NCBI GenBank assembly: GCA_025558095.1
Contig: JAIVFI010000030.1
Coordinates: 434,001-498,000, forward strand
Direction of reading: 5' to 3'
DNA length: 64,000 bases
From: Hyaloraphidium curvatum
Taxonomy: Eukaryota; Monoblepharomycota; Hyaloraphidiomycetes; Hyaloraphidiales; Hyaloraphidiaceae
Shown here in pieces: positions 48,444 to 59,055 of this stretch; positions within the stretch are counted from its first letter, which is position 1; every line of letters starts with the position of its first letter. The translations under genes were made by a program, and so were the position numbers. The notes under the pieces are model-generated. The model made no database searches, was not told where the DNA came from, and saw nothing but the letters and a program-made list of their open reading frames with translations.

Positions 48444-49281
48444 CTACTCTCTCCCGCTACCAGTATTGAAGTACCATCGTCCAACCTTTACTTTGACTTC
48501 AAAGCCGTCTTTGCGCACTTTACCCGCAGATGAGCAAATGACTTCGTCGTCGTCTTCGTCGTCGGAAGACCACAAGGTAGTTTCTTGCTCGAGTGCGGCA
48601 TTGTGCAGAGCTTGAGCAAGAGAGGAACAGGCATACGTTGGCGGCGAGAGAGAGAGAGAGAGAGGGGAGGAGCGAAGACAATCATCGGTTGAATCCTCAA
48701 TAACGTCTTTGCTCCGCTCGTATGCCTCAGAAGTAGAGTGAAGATAACGACCTGAAGCTTTCCTCAATGCACCATCGCGAACACAATCATCGGCTAGATC
48801 CTCAATAACGAATTTGCTCCGCTCGTATTCAGTCCTCATGCTCCGCTCGTATTCAGTCCTCAATGCAGCTGCGTGAAATGCATTTCCGCTATTCAGATGA
48901 TTGCTCAAGTGCTCGACTATTGCACCAAATGGCAATGAATGACGAAGAACGAGATCCACTTCAGTGCACCGCGCCATCAGGTCCCACGCAAAGTCGTCGT
49001 CTGCGATCTCGACCGGACGCACCAAAACCGACCCATTGGTAAGACCTGGCTCCCGGCTCTGGAGCGACGCAAACAGCATTAGCTCATGATGCTGATACGT
49101 CCATGAAGAGGACTGTGACGACATGCGCGGATCTGGTCGATATGCCCATGCCCAGGCTCTCGAAGATATTCACAGATTGATCTTCGCAGAGCAACATCGT
49201 CGCTAGATCGAGTGAAGCATTTGTTCGTTCTCTCGTCGATCTCAAGTACCGCAAGTCAAGCTGTTGTCCCGTCCCGGCCAA
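48444..49281 (-). CDS. Hypothetical low-GC gene with YERS repeat motif
   Basis: Two open pieces lie on the minus strand: 49281-49084 (DLRYLRSTRERTNASLDLAT...) and 49124-48444 (226 aa). They overlap at the end and may be exons, but no splice pair is certain. The second contains a repeated motif: TEYERS twice, then AYERSKDVIED/ YERSKFVIEDLADDC. It also has a Ser/Leu run translated from a GA repeat and an acidic SSDDEDDDE tail. Local GC is much lower than in flanking genes, so it may be recently acquired or under little constraint. No family was recognised. Confidence 0.35.
48646..48666. repeat. (GA)n microsatellite
   Basis: About ten GA units in a run, inside the low-GC hypothetical gene. In the minus frame it reads as a Ser-Leu repeat. 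Confidence 0.9.
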
Positions 49282-49457
49282 AATACGAACATGTGCAGCT
49301 CTAGTGGAACTTAAGGAGCGGGCAGTAGTTGCAGAACAAGCAGAGCCCTGTCAAGGCGGCTTGTTGTTGGACTGGCTGGCCCGGGGGAGTTGCCCACGGC
49401 AGGTGACTCGAGTCCCGCTCGCTCTCAACCTTCTCTCAACTACGACACGGTTGCGCG

Positions 49458-51923
49458 ATGGAAACCCGCCGCGGCCGCCGCATCGCCGCCCGGCCCGATG
49501 CACCCGTGTTTGTCGCGGCCACGCCGACGCTCGCGGGCCTCCCGCTCGAGACGCGCGCGGCGGTGCTCGGACTGCTCGTGGACCGCGGTGACCTCTGCGC
49601 GGCGTGGAAGGCCGCCTCCGCGTGCCGGTCGCTGATGCTCGCGTTCAAGGCGATGCCGCTGTGGGCGCGTTTGGCGGCGAAGCACGGCTGGAAGCCCCGC
49701 GGGAAGGCGGCACCGGACGACGCGCTGGCGGTCGGCAAGATCCGTGCGGCCAAGAAGCACCTCTGCCACACGTGCTTTGCGCTCGACGACGTCTGCTACT
49801 TCGTGCAAGTCGAGCTCGGCGTGTTCCGCCGCTTCTGCGAGTCGTGCGCCGCGGGCATCTGGAAGGCATTCCCGTTCGTTCGCGAGGCTTCGAAGGCCGC
49901 CCCGGCTGCCCCGACGATCATCCTGGCCGGCGTAGGGAACCTGTTTTCATACTCGGTGCAAGAGGAGTGGAAGATGTTCGGCGGCCGGGAAGGGCGTATC
50001 GCGAGGTACCGCGCCGAGGAACAGCGAATCCGGACGGCGGCGGAGAAGTACGCCCGCACGAAGCTGCGCGAGATCGCCAAGGAGCTCGGCATCGAGGCCC
50101 CATGGGACGAGGAGGCAGCGAGCAAGGTCACGGTGACCCACAGTTCCAACCACATCGACGTCGGGCGGCAGATCGTTTCGGTCCTCGCCACCGAGGCCGC
50201 TGTGCAGGAGCTCAAGCTCGGCGTGTTCCGTCCCAAGCTCAGGTTCCCCGAAGCGGCGTTCGAAGCGGAACGCCTGCGCGTCGGACACCTCGAAGCCCGC
50301 TGGCTCGAGCAGCAGAAGATCCGCAAAGCCGAACACGCGGCCCGAGACGCAGAGGCGTGGAACGCCCTCGTGGAAATCCTCGGACCGGCGCCGCAGCTCC
50401 CGGCATTCGCGCACCAGTTCGTCGTGGAGTGCCTGCGGAGGAAGGAAGGGCTCAAGCCGGAGCTCGTTAAGCGGGTGCTGTGCATCGAGAAGCTTCTAGA
50501 TGCTGCCGGGGTCACGGACGAGGTGCGGGCCGGTCTGCCTGGATTATGGGAGCGCGAGACCCGTGCCGTTTCTCTCTTCGTGGACATGCGCGTCTCTCCT
50601 GGCCCGGATCAATCCTTCTCGTGTCTTTCGGAGGGGGAACTCGGCTTCCTCCCGGATCCCGTCCGCTCCGCGATCGACGCCGCCATCATCTCGCGCCGCT
50701 TTCCCGCTGTGGAGGCCGAGCTGGGAGCTGTGCTGCAGGCTGCAGTGCGGAACGAGCCCGGGACCGCCCAGGTCCGCTCGTGGTTCTCTGCGGCCCCCTC
50801 GGCAGACGACGTGCTCGCGCTGCTTTCGGAACCCCTGCGCCGCGTATTCGCTTCAAACACCGCCGACGTCGACGAAGTTGCCGCGCGCGCAATCGACGTC
50901 CGCGGCCACGCCGAGGTGGTCGACGTCCTGGGGTCGCTGTCTCCCGCCGTGCTCGCCCATGCCTTGCTCCCGTGCGCCAAGGACTCCAACGAGTCGATGG
51001 ACAAGGCCTGCGCCGCGGTGCAGCACGCCCTGGGGCCGGAGTTCCCGCGCTTCGTCACCGACCAGGCCTTCGATTCGCTCCCTCCCTCCACTTTGGACGC
51101 CGTGGCAAGCGAGGCGGCCGGGCTGTGGATCGCTGGCCACGGGTGCGAGCTACCGGAAGCCGCCGCCGCGGGCAGCCCGGCCAGGGTCAAGGTGCTCCAA
51201 GCGATACATGCACGAGTCCGAAAGGAGCTCGAGGAAGCGCTGCGCGCGGCGGGGACAGCGACTGCCCAAGAAGAGCTCGCCGACGACGGGATCGACAAGA
51301 ACGCGCTCAAAGCCTTCGAAAGAAACCTGTCCCAGTTTCCTGCAAGGGAAGCAGGCGAGCTGAGGGAGATTTGGGAAGCTGCCTATGTCACGGCCGTGCT
51401 CGACCAGGCCAGAGAGGCGCTGCTGGCGGCCGGGAGGGCGCTGCCGTCGACGCAGCCCGCCTTCTTCGCGGTGGCGGACCCGGAGCTGGCGCGCAAGTTC
51501 CGCCTGGCCTTGGGCATGCCCGGGGCTGCGCGGGTCGCGGAGTGGCCTGTCGAAGGAGGGCCGGCGTGGCGCCGCCGTGTCGCGGAAGAAGCTGCCAGGC
51601 ACGATTCGCGGATCAACAACCTGGTGGCGTCCCTCCCGCTGGACCAGCTGCGCCAGGTCGGTTCGGTTCCCGCGGAGCTGCTCCCCCGCCTCGGACTGGC
51701 GGCGCCCAGCCTGGGAGCGGACCTCATGTGGCGGCAGACGGTTGCGCGCAGGTTCCTCCGCGAGAGGCGCGCCGGCACCGATCTGTCGGCGTTTGCCGAA
51801 GCCGTGGAGGAGCTCGCGATTGATGCTCCCGGCTCGGAGGGCTGCGCCAGGTGCGGGTTCTACAGGAGCAAGGGGGCGCCTACCGAGTTCGTGAGACGGA
51901 ACCATGTGTGCACGAGAGCGTGA
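49458..51923 (+). CDS. Large F-box-like protein 3 with cysteine clusters (821 aa)
   Basis: Single exon from ATG 49458. After an Arg-rich start, residues 25-75 (LAGLPLETRAAVLGLLVDRG...) look like an F-box: a LPLE-type first helix, then hydrophobic helices. Residues 97-130 carry two CxxC pairs (CHTCFALDDVCYF, FCESC), an arrangement that could bind zinc. About 500 residues of helical, charged sequence follow, with no repeats I can name. The last 30 residues hold another cluster, CARCGFYRSKG...HVC. It is not an obvious full-length relative of F-box-like proteins 1 and 2. The role as an SCF adaptor is inference from the N-terminus only. Confidence 0.65.
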   Translation: METRRGRRIAARPDAPVFVAATPTLAGLPLETRAAVLGLLVDRGDLCAAWKAASACRSLMLAFKAMPLWARLAAKHGWKPRGKAAPDDALAVGKIRAAKKHLCHTCFALDDVCYFVQVELGVFRRFCESCAAGIWKAFPFVREASKAAPAAPTIILAGVGNLFSYSVQEEWKMFGGREGRIARYRAEEQRIRTAAEKYARTKLREIAKELGIEAPWDEEAASKVTVTHSSNHIDVGRQIVSVLATEAAVQELKLGVFRPKLRFPEAAFEAERLRVGHLEARWLEQQKIRKAEHAARDAEAWNALVEILGPAPQLPAFAHQFVVECLRRKEGLKPELVKRVLCIEKLLDAAGVTDEVRAGLPGLWERETRAVSLFVDMRVSPGPDQSFSCLSEGELGFLPDPVRSAIDAAIISRRFPAVEAELGAVLQAAVRNEPGTAQVRSWFSAAPSADDVLALLSEPLRRVFASNTADVDEVAARAIDVRGHAEVVDVLGSLSPAVLAHALLPCAKDSNESMDKACAAVQHALGPEFPRFVTDQAFDSLPPSTLDAVASEAAGLWIAGHGCELPEAAAAGSPARVKVLQAIHARVRKELEEALRAAGTATAQEELADDGIDKNALKAFERNLSQFPAREAGELREIWEAAYVTAVLDQAREALLAAGRALPSTQPAFFAVADPELARKFRLALGMPGAARVAEWPVEGGPAWRRRVAEEAARHDSRINNLVASLPLDQLRQVGSVPAELLPRLGLAAPSLGADLMWRQTVARRFLRERRAGTDLSAFAEAVEELAIDAPGSEGCARCGFYRSKGAPTEFVRRNHVCTRA

Positions 51924-52137
51924 TCGTGTGGGGTCGGCAAGGCGGCGTCGTGGGAACGGAGTTCCAGCACATGTGACTCTGAAGACGGATCGATGGGAAG
52001 CTGAACGAATTCGGCCGAAGGCAGTAGGATGTTCATCATTTGCGGACTTTGAAACTCCGTGACAGCCCGCGGTGGTGCAGCACGCCACTCTGCGCGTCCC
52101 GCATCCGCTCCCGCATCTCACTCCACGCCCCGCCGCG
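51924..52137. other. Intergenic
   Basis: This is 214 bp between two co-oriented genes. Nothing specific is seen. Confidence 0.4.
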
Positions 52138-53295
52138 ATGCGCGTCACCTTCCTCGGCACGAGCAGCGGCACGCCAACGCGGCACCGCAACGTCTCCTCG
52201 ATTGCCGTCCACGACCTCGAGCGCTCGTCCGACGTCCTGCTGTTCGATTGCGGCGAGGGCACGCAGCACCGCTTCCTGGCGCCGGAATGCCCCGCAAACA
52301 CCTCCAAATTGTCGCACGTGTTCATTTCCCACCTACATGGAGATCACTGCTTCGGGCTGCCGGGGCTGCTGGCCTCGATGAGCATGGCCGGAGGCAGACC
52401 CGGCGGTGGGGAAGCACCGGCAGCGGAGGACGGGGTGCCGGAACCGGGCCGCACGGTGCGGATATTCGGACCGGTCGGTCTGAAATTCATGCTCAGGACA
52501 GCGTTGGGGCTCAGCGAGACTGGGTTGGGGTTCAATCTCGGGATTTCGGAGTTGGTCCCACGGGACACGACTTCCGAGGCAGTGGAGCAGTACCGGGCGT
52601 CCTTGCCCCCCCCATTGCCGTACGAGACAGGCGCGCAGGCAGATTGGATGGTGTTTTTCGACGAGGAAAGGGGCTGCTACCCGGCTTTCTGCCGCGTGGC
52701 CGGAAGCTACGTCGTCAGCGCCGCTCCTTTAGCCCACCGAATCGCTAGCTTCGGCTTCCTGATTGCCGAGGACCCCTTGCCGGGCAAGCTGGATGCCGCC
52801 AAGTGCGATGCCCTTGGCGTGCCCAGGGGCAAGCTGCTCTCGGAGCTCAAGTCCGGCCGCGACGTCGTGCTCCCTGACGGACGCGAGGTCCGGGCTGCGG
52901 AAGTGCTCGGCCCTTCGCAGCCCGGGCGCCGGATCGTCATCCTTGGTGACACGTGCGACAGCTCGCAGATGGCCGGGCTGGCCGCGGACTGCGACCTCAT
53001 GACCCACGAAGCCACGCTTGAGGACGGGATGGAGGCGCTCGCGGTCGAACGGGGCCACAGCACGCCGTCGATGGCCGCGAAGTTCGCGGCGTCGGTGGGC
53101 TGCCAGAGGCTGGTGCTCACGCACTTTTCGGCGCGGTACCTGCCGCCGTCCAAGGCAGGGGACGGGCAGCCGAGCACGGCGATCTTGCTGGACCAGGCGC
53201 GGGAGGCGGCCGATCGGGAGGGGGCGAGGGCGATGGTGGTCACGGCGGCGGAGGACTTTGCTTCGATCAAGGTTCCGAGGCGGCATCCTACGTAG
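52138..53295 (+). CDS. tRNase Z, short (ELAC1/bacterial) form, 385 aa
   Basis: Single exon. It is a metallo-beta-lactamase fold with MRVTFLGTSSGTPT at the start, VLLFDCGEGTQ, the zinc motif HLHGDHCFGLPG, the later metal ligands GDTC and THEAT, then RGHST and LTHFSARY. These are the hallmarks of RNase Z, which removes 3' trailers from precursor tRNAs. The length fits the short form, not the about 800-residue long form. A low-complexity insertion after GLLASM (MAGGRPGGGEAPAAEDG) and a Cys-containing exosite region lie between the halves. No obvious mitochondrial targeting sequence is seen. Confidence 0.92.
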   Translation: MRVTFLGTSSGTPTRHRNVSSIAVHDLERSSDVLLFDCGEGTQHRFLAPECPANTSKLSHVFISHLHGDHCFGLPGLLASMSMAGGRPGGGEAPAAEDGVPEPGRTVRIFGPVGLKFMLRTALGLSETGLGFNLGISELVPRDTTSEAVEQYRASLPPPLPYETGAQADWMVFFDEERGCYPAFCRVAGSYVVSAAPLAHRIASFGFLIAEDPLPGKLDAAKCDALGVPRGKLLSELKSGRDVVLPDGREVRAAEVLGPSQPGRRIVILGDTCDSSQMAGLAADCDLMTHEATLEDGMEALAVERGHSTPSMAAKFAASVGCQRLVLTHFSARYLPPSKAGDGQPSTAILLDQAREAADREGARAMVVTAAEDFASIKVPRRHPT

Positions 53296-53476
53296 ATTGT
53301 CCCGTGTTGAAGTCGCACATATTCCACGCCAGTTTTGGGGGCGGCCGACGCGGGAGACATTACGCCATTCCTCGCACCTCACCCCTGCCACCTCGCTCGC
53401 TGGCCCACCGGGTCCCCTGCTCCTGGTTCTCGGAGCCGAAGCCGCACCAAGCGAAGCATCTCGCCACTGCGCCGCG
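53296..53476. other. Intergenic
   Basis: This is 181 bp between the tRNase Z stop and the oxygenase start on the same strand. Nothing specific is seen. Confidence 0.4.
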
Positions 53477-54694
53477 ATGGCCCCCGTGCCCGAAGAGCGC
53501 CCGACCGATGCGGCGCCGTCCAAGGACTTTTCCGAGATTCCCATCCTGGACTACGAGCTGTCGCTCACCGACCGGCCAAAGTTTCTGGAACAGCTGCGAC
53601 ACGCGCTTCACGTCGTTGGGTTCATGTACCTGAAGAACGCGCCCGGCTTCTCGGCCGAGGACCAGGAGCGGCTGTTCCGGCTCGCCCATACCTTCTTCGA
53701 AGACGTGCCGCTCGAGACGCGGATGAAGTACCACGAGGACGAGCACTTCCACGGGTTCCTGCCGCCCAAGAACACGCAGCTCATCCAGTGGCTCCACTAC
53801 TCGTACGGTCACCCGCCGCACGACCGCAACGACGAGTCGGTGCCCTTCATCCGCCGAGTCATCGACGGGCACAACATCTGGCCCGACGAGCCCGAGGTCG
53901 CGGGGTTCCAGGAGGCGTACGAGCGGCACCTCGCCAACTGCGATGCCCTGAACCGGTTCCTGCAGCGCTCCGTGGCCGAGATGCTCGGCTTGCCGCAGGA
54001 CTCGTTCGACAAGTACTTCTGGGGGCCAAACGGGGAGCGCCTGGGCTTTGCTTCCGTGCGCCTGATCCACTACACGCCCTACGACGAGGCCGCCGAGGAG
54101 AGGCAGAAGCGCATGGTCCGCTCCGACGACGGCAAGCCGCTCTCCCTCCCCGCGCACCGCGACAGTACCGCTTCGTTCACACTGCTGATCAACGACGACG
54201 ACGGACTCGAGGTGCTGAACCACTCCGGCAGGTGGATTCGGGCGCCGCCGCTCGCGGGGCACGTTGTGGTCAACATCGGGATGCCAATGAGCATACTCAC
54301 GGACGGGTACCTGGTCGCCACGCTGCACAGGGTCGATTCGACGCTGGCAAAGGGGAAGCGGATGTCGATCCCGTGCTTCCTGTCCCCCGATCCGACAGCG
54401 ACGCTGGTGCCGCTGGGGAGCTTCGGGAGGAAGGAGCTAGGGGACGCGGTTGAGGCGTCGATTGCGCACCAGTCGAACCCGCTGAACCTGAAGAGCTGGA
54501 ACGCGCTGGACACGGGGAGGAGGATCCTTTACCAGGTTGGTTGCTCGCTCGGCTTCTTCGCCAAACGAAAACGCTCACAATGCTGATCGTCTCAGCGCCG
54601 AATCAACCATGCGAACACTTTCCTGAAGCACTGGCCCGAGCTGGCCAACGAAATCGATGCTGAGCTCGGGGACACGGTGCGGATCAGCGACTAG
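53477..54694 (+). CDS. 2-oxoglutarate/Fe(II)-dependent oxygenase, isopenicillin-N-synthase-like (385 aa)
   Basis: Two exons, 53477-54535 and 54596-54694; the 60-nt intron has the acceptor CTCAG. The N-terminal DIOX_N region begins EIPILDYELSLTDRP with GFMYLKNAPG. The jelly roll holds the iron triad: H and D in LPAHRDSTASFTLL, the distal H in LVATLHRVDS, and the 2-oxoglutarate arginine in KGKRMSIPCFLSP. The family hydroxylates or desaturates small molecules. The C-terminal exon (FLKHWPELANEIDAELG) is a helix. No signal peptide is seen, so it should be cytosolic. The substrate is not predictable. Confidence 0.88.
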
Positions 54695-54896
54695 CCTGTT
54701 AGGCGTGAGCGCGTTCGAAATGTGTTCAATGTTCAAAAGTGTGGTCCTCGTGTCATACACTACGCTGTTTTGCCTTACAGGAGGTCGTTGCTGGCATCGA
54801 GGTGTGTTGGAAGTCCAAGGGCCGGCGCCCCCCATTCTTGTCCTTGCCCCGCGTCTCCCAAACCCAAATCCCGCGATACGGTTCAAGTTGCCAATA
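54695..54896. other. Intergenic
   Basis: This is 202 bp between the oxygenase and TM-D. Nothing specific is seen. Confidence 0.35.
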
Positions 54897-56073
54897 ATGG
54901 AGCTCTCTACCCACACAGAGGCCGCAGAGCGCGGCGACGGCGTGTCGGAAAACCTACCCGTATCTTTCCTTTCCGGCGACGAGCTCCTCTGTCTCCTGCC
55001 CGCTCCCGTGGCCCTGTCGGCCGGAATCGGCGAGCCTGCGCCCGAGGATCCCGCAGAGGCAGCCCGAAGCGCGCGTCCGCTGACGGCGGCGGCCGTGCTG
55101 GAGGCCGTGGCGGCCGCTGGGGACCCGCTGTTGCAATGGTACACGCGCACATCGCTCGCGTTGGCGCCCTACGCGGCGCGGGGAAGACTCCGTATCGGCC
55201 TGAACCACTTTTCGAATATCCTCTTGATGATTCCTTTCCTCTGGATTGCCGGGATCCCTCACGGCTTTGGCCGGAAGCAGCTCGCCGCCACCACCGCAGT
55301 GCTCGTTTGGGAATGCCTCGTCTACTCCTTTCTCGCCACGAACATCGGTTGGTTCGTGGGACGTCGAGGCGCACAACGATCGGCTCCACAGACGGACAAG
55401 ACTCGGGCTGTACCGGGGGGGTTTTTGGTCGTCGCCACGCTCGACTCCTGGCCCGAGTCGGCTTTCTGGAGATACTTCCTTCTCCGCCAATCCGAGGATC
55501 CCATTCTCCCCCGTCAGTCCGATGACCCCGCGATGTTGCAGAGGAAGCTCACAGGGCAGCTTTTTCTCGAGCACGACGAGCGAGGCGGATCAGACTGCTG
55601 CTGCCCTCGCAAGTCGTGCGCGGGCTCCCTCGCGTCTCATGCTGGTGTTGTGCGCACGGTCAATCTTTGCGTCGTTCTGACTGCGCTCATGTTCATGTAC
55701 GTGGCAAGGTTCTTCACGGTCTTCGTCACCCTGGGAGGTCAAATGTGGACATCTGCATGGGCGGTTGCTGGCGTGATATTGATCCTGCTCTGCTTCAACA
55801 ACGAGCCGCCTTCCATGTTTGGTGGCAGTAATTTTACGGACAATCTTGCCGCAAGGGAGCTTGAACGGAGGCTCGAGTTTCGCGCTGTGCATCGGTCGTT
55901 GGAGGCGCTCGTTGCGCATTTTCGGAGCCTTGTACAAGGATCTTGCAAGGACGCTGTGGCCAGTTGCGAAACCTGGTATTCGTCTTTGGTGCCTTTGCTC
56001 GCTGTTTGCGATATGGACGGTGCTCCGGGCCATGGGCGTCGTGCTGACCATGGATTTGGTGTGCCCGGCATAG
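54897..56073 (+). pseudogene. Membrane-family copy TM-D, truncated
   Basis: From ATG 54897 the first about 345 residues align with TM-A, TM-B and TM-C: FLSGDELLCLLPAPVAL, four membrane helices, and the signature loop HDERGGSDCCCPRKSCAG. After RSLEALVAHFRSL (about 55930) some 190 residues present in TM-C are gone. The family C-terminus reappears in two other frames: LRNLVFVFGAFA, then LFAIWTVLRAMGVVLTMDLVCPA, ending at 56073. No acceptable intron explains this, so an internal deletion plus frame changes is the simplest reading. If translated without correction, the protein would end at 56117 with an unrelated tail. Confidence 0.65.
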
Positions 56074-56117
56074 TGAGGAAGGGTCGCATGGATCGCCGGG
56101 GTGCCTCCGGAACATGA

Positions 56118-56452
56118 GGAAGAAGTGCTGCACGGGGATTTAGGGGACGTTCTTCAGCGGCTAAAGTGGATTGCGCGGTGTCGATAAAGCATGGTTCAGG
56201 CCCTCGGGCCCTCTATTCCCGGATATCCTCCACGCCCCCCTCCCCAGGGCGGCAAATTGGGTTCCCGTGCTAATCGGCTCCTCAGCTAAGGAGATCTGTG
56301 CAAACTAGGCCCGGCGTAGCGGGCGCCCCCGTAGGGCGGCGAAAGAGTCCCCAAACGAAAAAGGCCGTGGTCGTCCAAATGGCAGTTGGCAGGTGGCAAG
56401 CGTCCGTGGTGTGTGTCCGGCAAACGCGCATCGTTCGGCACCGCGGGGGACG
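56118..56452. other. Intergenic, convergent 3' ends
   Basis: Between the TM-D region and the stop of ornithine decarboxylase. There is no gene. Confidence 0.4.
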
Positions 56453-58285
56453 TCAGCAACCCCACGCGGCGACGATCTCCCGCATCAGCTCCGCCTCGGT
56501 GTTGGTGTACTCCACCCTCGACTTGCGGAACCCGTTGAACTCGCTTCCCGCGGCGGTGGTGTAGGCCCCCATGTCTTCGAAGTACAGCCAGTCCCCGACG
56601 CCGAGCTCGGGCAGCAGCCCGTTCTTGGTGATGCAGTCCATCGAGTCGCACGTGGGACCCCAGATGCTGCACGCGTGCTCGGGCGCGGCGGGGTCCTTGT
56701 CGTAGAGGAAGGCGCCCGCGCGGGAGAGCACCCGCGGGACGGGCTGCACGTGGTCGAAGTAGATGCAGTTGAAGGAGCCGTAGGTGCCGTCGTTGATGTA
56801 GTACATGAAGGCGCGGTCGGCGGTGCTGGAGGTGGAGCGGCCGCCGGGGCCGGGGAGGCGCTTGTCGGGGTCGCCGGCGACCGAGGCCGCGTCGCCGCCG
56901 AGGGTCGAGGCGGCGTCCGACTCGGAAGAGTCGGGGACGGCGCCGGCCAGCGCGGGGGTGGCCGGGCGCGCGGGGTCGGCGGCCTGGTGGACCACGCGGC
57001 GCGCGGTGATGTTGACGGCGAGGGTGTAGGCGGCCGAGACAAAGTAGCGGCCGGGCTCGGCGATGACGCGGACCGAGGGGGGGAAGAGCTCGTCGATGGC
57101 GGGGCCGAGGACGGCGGCGATCTGCTCAAAGGTGATGCCGGTGCTCTTGGAGCCGGGGAACCCGCCGCCAACTGCAAACAAAGGGGATTTAGCGGAGAAC
57201 ATGGCCAGCTGCTGCGGCAAGAGACGTACCATCGAGGAGCTCGAGGTCGTAGCCGACGGCCTTGGCCTCGTCAAACACGGCCCTCGCGGCGACCACCGCG
57301 TCCCTGAACGCCGTGGCATCGTAGCACCCCGAACCGACGTGGAAGCTGACGCCCACGACGTCCATCCCCATCTCCTTGGCGAGGGCCAGCAGCGCGGCCG
57401 CGGCCTCGGCGTCGGCGCCGAACTTGATCCCGAACCTGCACACGGACCTCGAGTCGTCCGTGAGGATGCGCAGCACCAGGCGGGCGCCGGGGTGGTGCCG
57501 CCGGATCTTGGCCAGCTCGTCGGCGTTGTCGAAGGTCATGAGGTCCACGCCGGCGGCGCGGGCGGCGCGCAGGTGCGAGGCGGGCTTGCACGGGTTGGCG
57601 TAGATGATGGACTGGGGGTTCACGCCGAACTTGAGGACCTGGTCGATTTCGCCCTTCGGATGCGTGGAGAGTTAGTTCGCATTTTAGGCAATGGGCCCAG
57701 AAGCCCGATTCCCACCTTGCTGGCGCAGTCGAAGCTGGCGCCGAGCTCGACGAGCGCCTTGACGATGGTGTCGTCGGGGTTGCACTTGACGGCGTAGTGC
57801 GGCACGACCCTGGGCAGCAGCTTGCGGAACTTGGCGTACTGGCGCACGACCTCGCCGATGTCGCCGGCAAAGAAGGCGTCCTCGTGCGCATCCTCGTCGT
57901 CGGCGCCGGCGTGGATCTCGTCCAGGCGGCGCTCGAGGACCTCGGCGATGCCGCACGTGCGGCGCACCAGCTCGGGCAGGAACGACTTGGCGGAGTTTGC
58001 CGACCCCAGCGACCCCTGCTCGGGGGCCATTCCGGCGGTGCCGACAACGGTGGAGAACGACTCGGCCCGCGAGTCGGCGGCGGCGGCGTCGAGGCGCCCG
58101 TCGGCGCCGCAGAGCGTGTCGACGGGCGAGCGCGGCCCGCTCAGCTTGGGCGCATCCTTCGTGGCCAGCCGGGGTGCGGCGGGGTCGGCCCCCGCCGGCA
58201 CCCCCTCGAAGATATTGGCGGCGACTTCAGCAGCGGCGGGCGCACCGGAGTGCGCAACGGGCGCGGCAAGGGGGGGAATAACCAT
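56453..58285 (-). CDS. SPE1: Ornithine decarboxylase (570 aa)
   Basis: Three exons: 58285-57716, 57653-57230 and 57171-56453. Introns are 62 nt (CTAAC branch) and 58 nt. It is a group IV PLP decarboxylase: HYAVKCNPD with the PLP lysine, IYANPCKPASHL, SFHVGSGC, LLDVGGGFPG formed across intron 2, VIAEPGRYFVSAAYTL, DGTYGSFNCIYFDH and WGPTCDSMDCI with the catalytic cysteine. It makes putrescine, the first step of polyamine synthesis, in the cytosol. The N-terminal 110 residues and a 50-residue insertion after ARRVVHQ (Ala/Ser/Pro/Gly-rich) are extra relative to animal enzymes. In yeast a similar N-terminal region takes part in antizyme-driven degradation. No antizyme gene was seen here. Confidence 0.95.
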
Positions 58286-59055
58286 GCCCAGCGGGCGGGG
58301 CGCGGCGGCGGCGGAGAGCGGGGGGAGGCGGCGGCTGCTGGAGCGCTAACTTCGCGCTGCGCTGCGGTCGGAGGCCGCGGATCCGCTGGGGAAGGGCCGG
58401 GTGTCGGAGTTCTTGCGGTTGAAGAAAACTCGCGCGTGCGGCCCCGCAAGCCGCACAGCGGCTGGATCAGCAAAAGCGACTCGTTCGGACGCACCCCGGC
58501 CGGCCGCGCGCAGGGATGAAATGAAGCCGCAATTCGATCCCCGTTCTTCACAGGGCCTTCTGCGGCGCCCGGGGGGTCGCCGGCGGCCGGCAGGCCCGGC
58601 TTCGGGCAAATCGCGTTCCAAATACCGCAAATTCGTTAGAGACCGAATCGCATCTCCGATGGGCCGACGAAGCTGATTGCTCGCAAAGGCAGGCAGCAGC
58701 GCGGTACGATACGTTACAGCTCCGAAGGATTTGCCAGTCTCTGGACCAGTCCGATCGACGAAGGGAGACCCAATCCCCGAGAACGACCTATATCCCACGG
58801 CTACAGGACATCCAGCTACGCTTCTACGTCCTCATCAAGCGCCCTCTCCCTGATTGTTTCCCAAGAGACCCCGCACGAATCCCCGGCCCGGTCCGCCGCA
58901 TCGATCCTCAGTAACCTCCCTCTGCATGCCCAGTCAGCCGGCATGGACGCATCGTTACGACCTGCGGACCCACCGTGCCCGACCTTCTTGGGCCTCGCCG
59001 TCCGGGTCGGCCTCACCGGGATCTTCTTGAACTTGACGAGCTGCCACGGATAGGG
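58286..59055. other. Intergenic, ornithine decarboxylase promoter side
   Basis: This 770-bp gap has no gene with support. The part near 58290-58560 is C/G-rich and would include the long 5' leader often found at polyamine genes. No riboswitch or clear upstream ORF could be read. Confidence 0.4.

Noticed and set aside
55930-55965. A 32-nt or 18-nt GT-AG intron rescuing TM-D
   Set aside because: Both are far below the shortest intron otherwise supported here (46 nt), and neither joins all three frame pieces.
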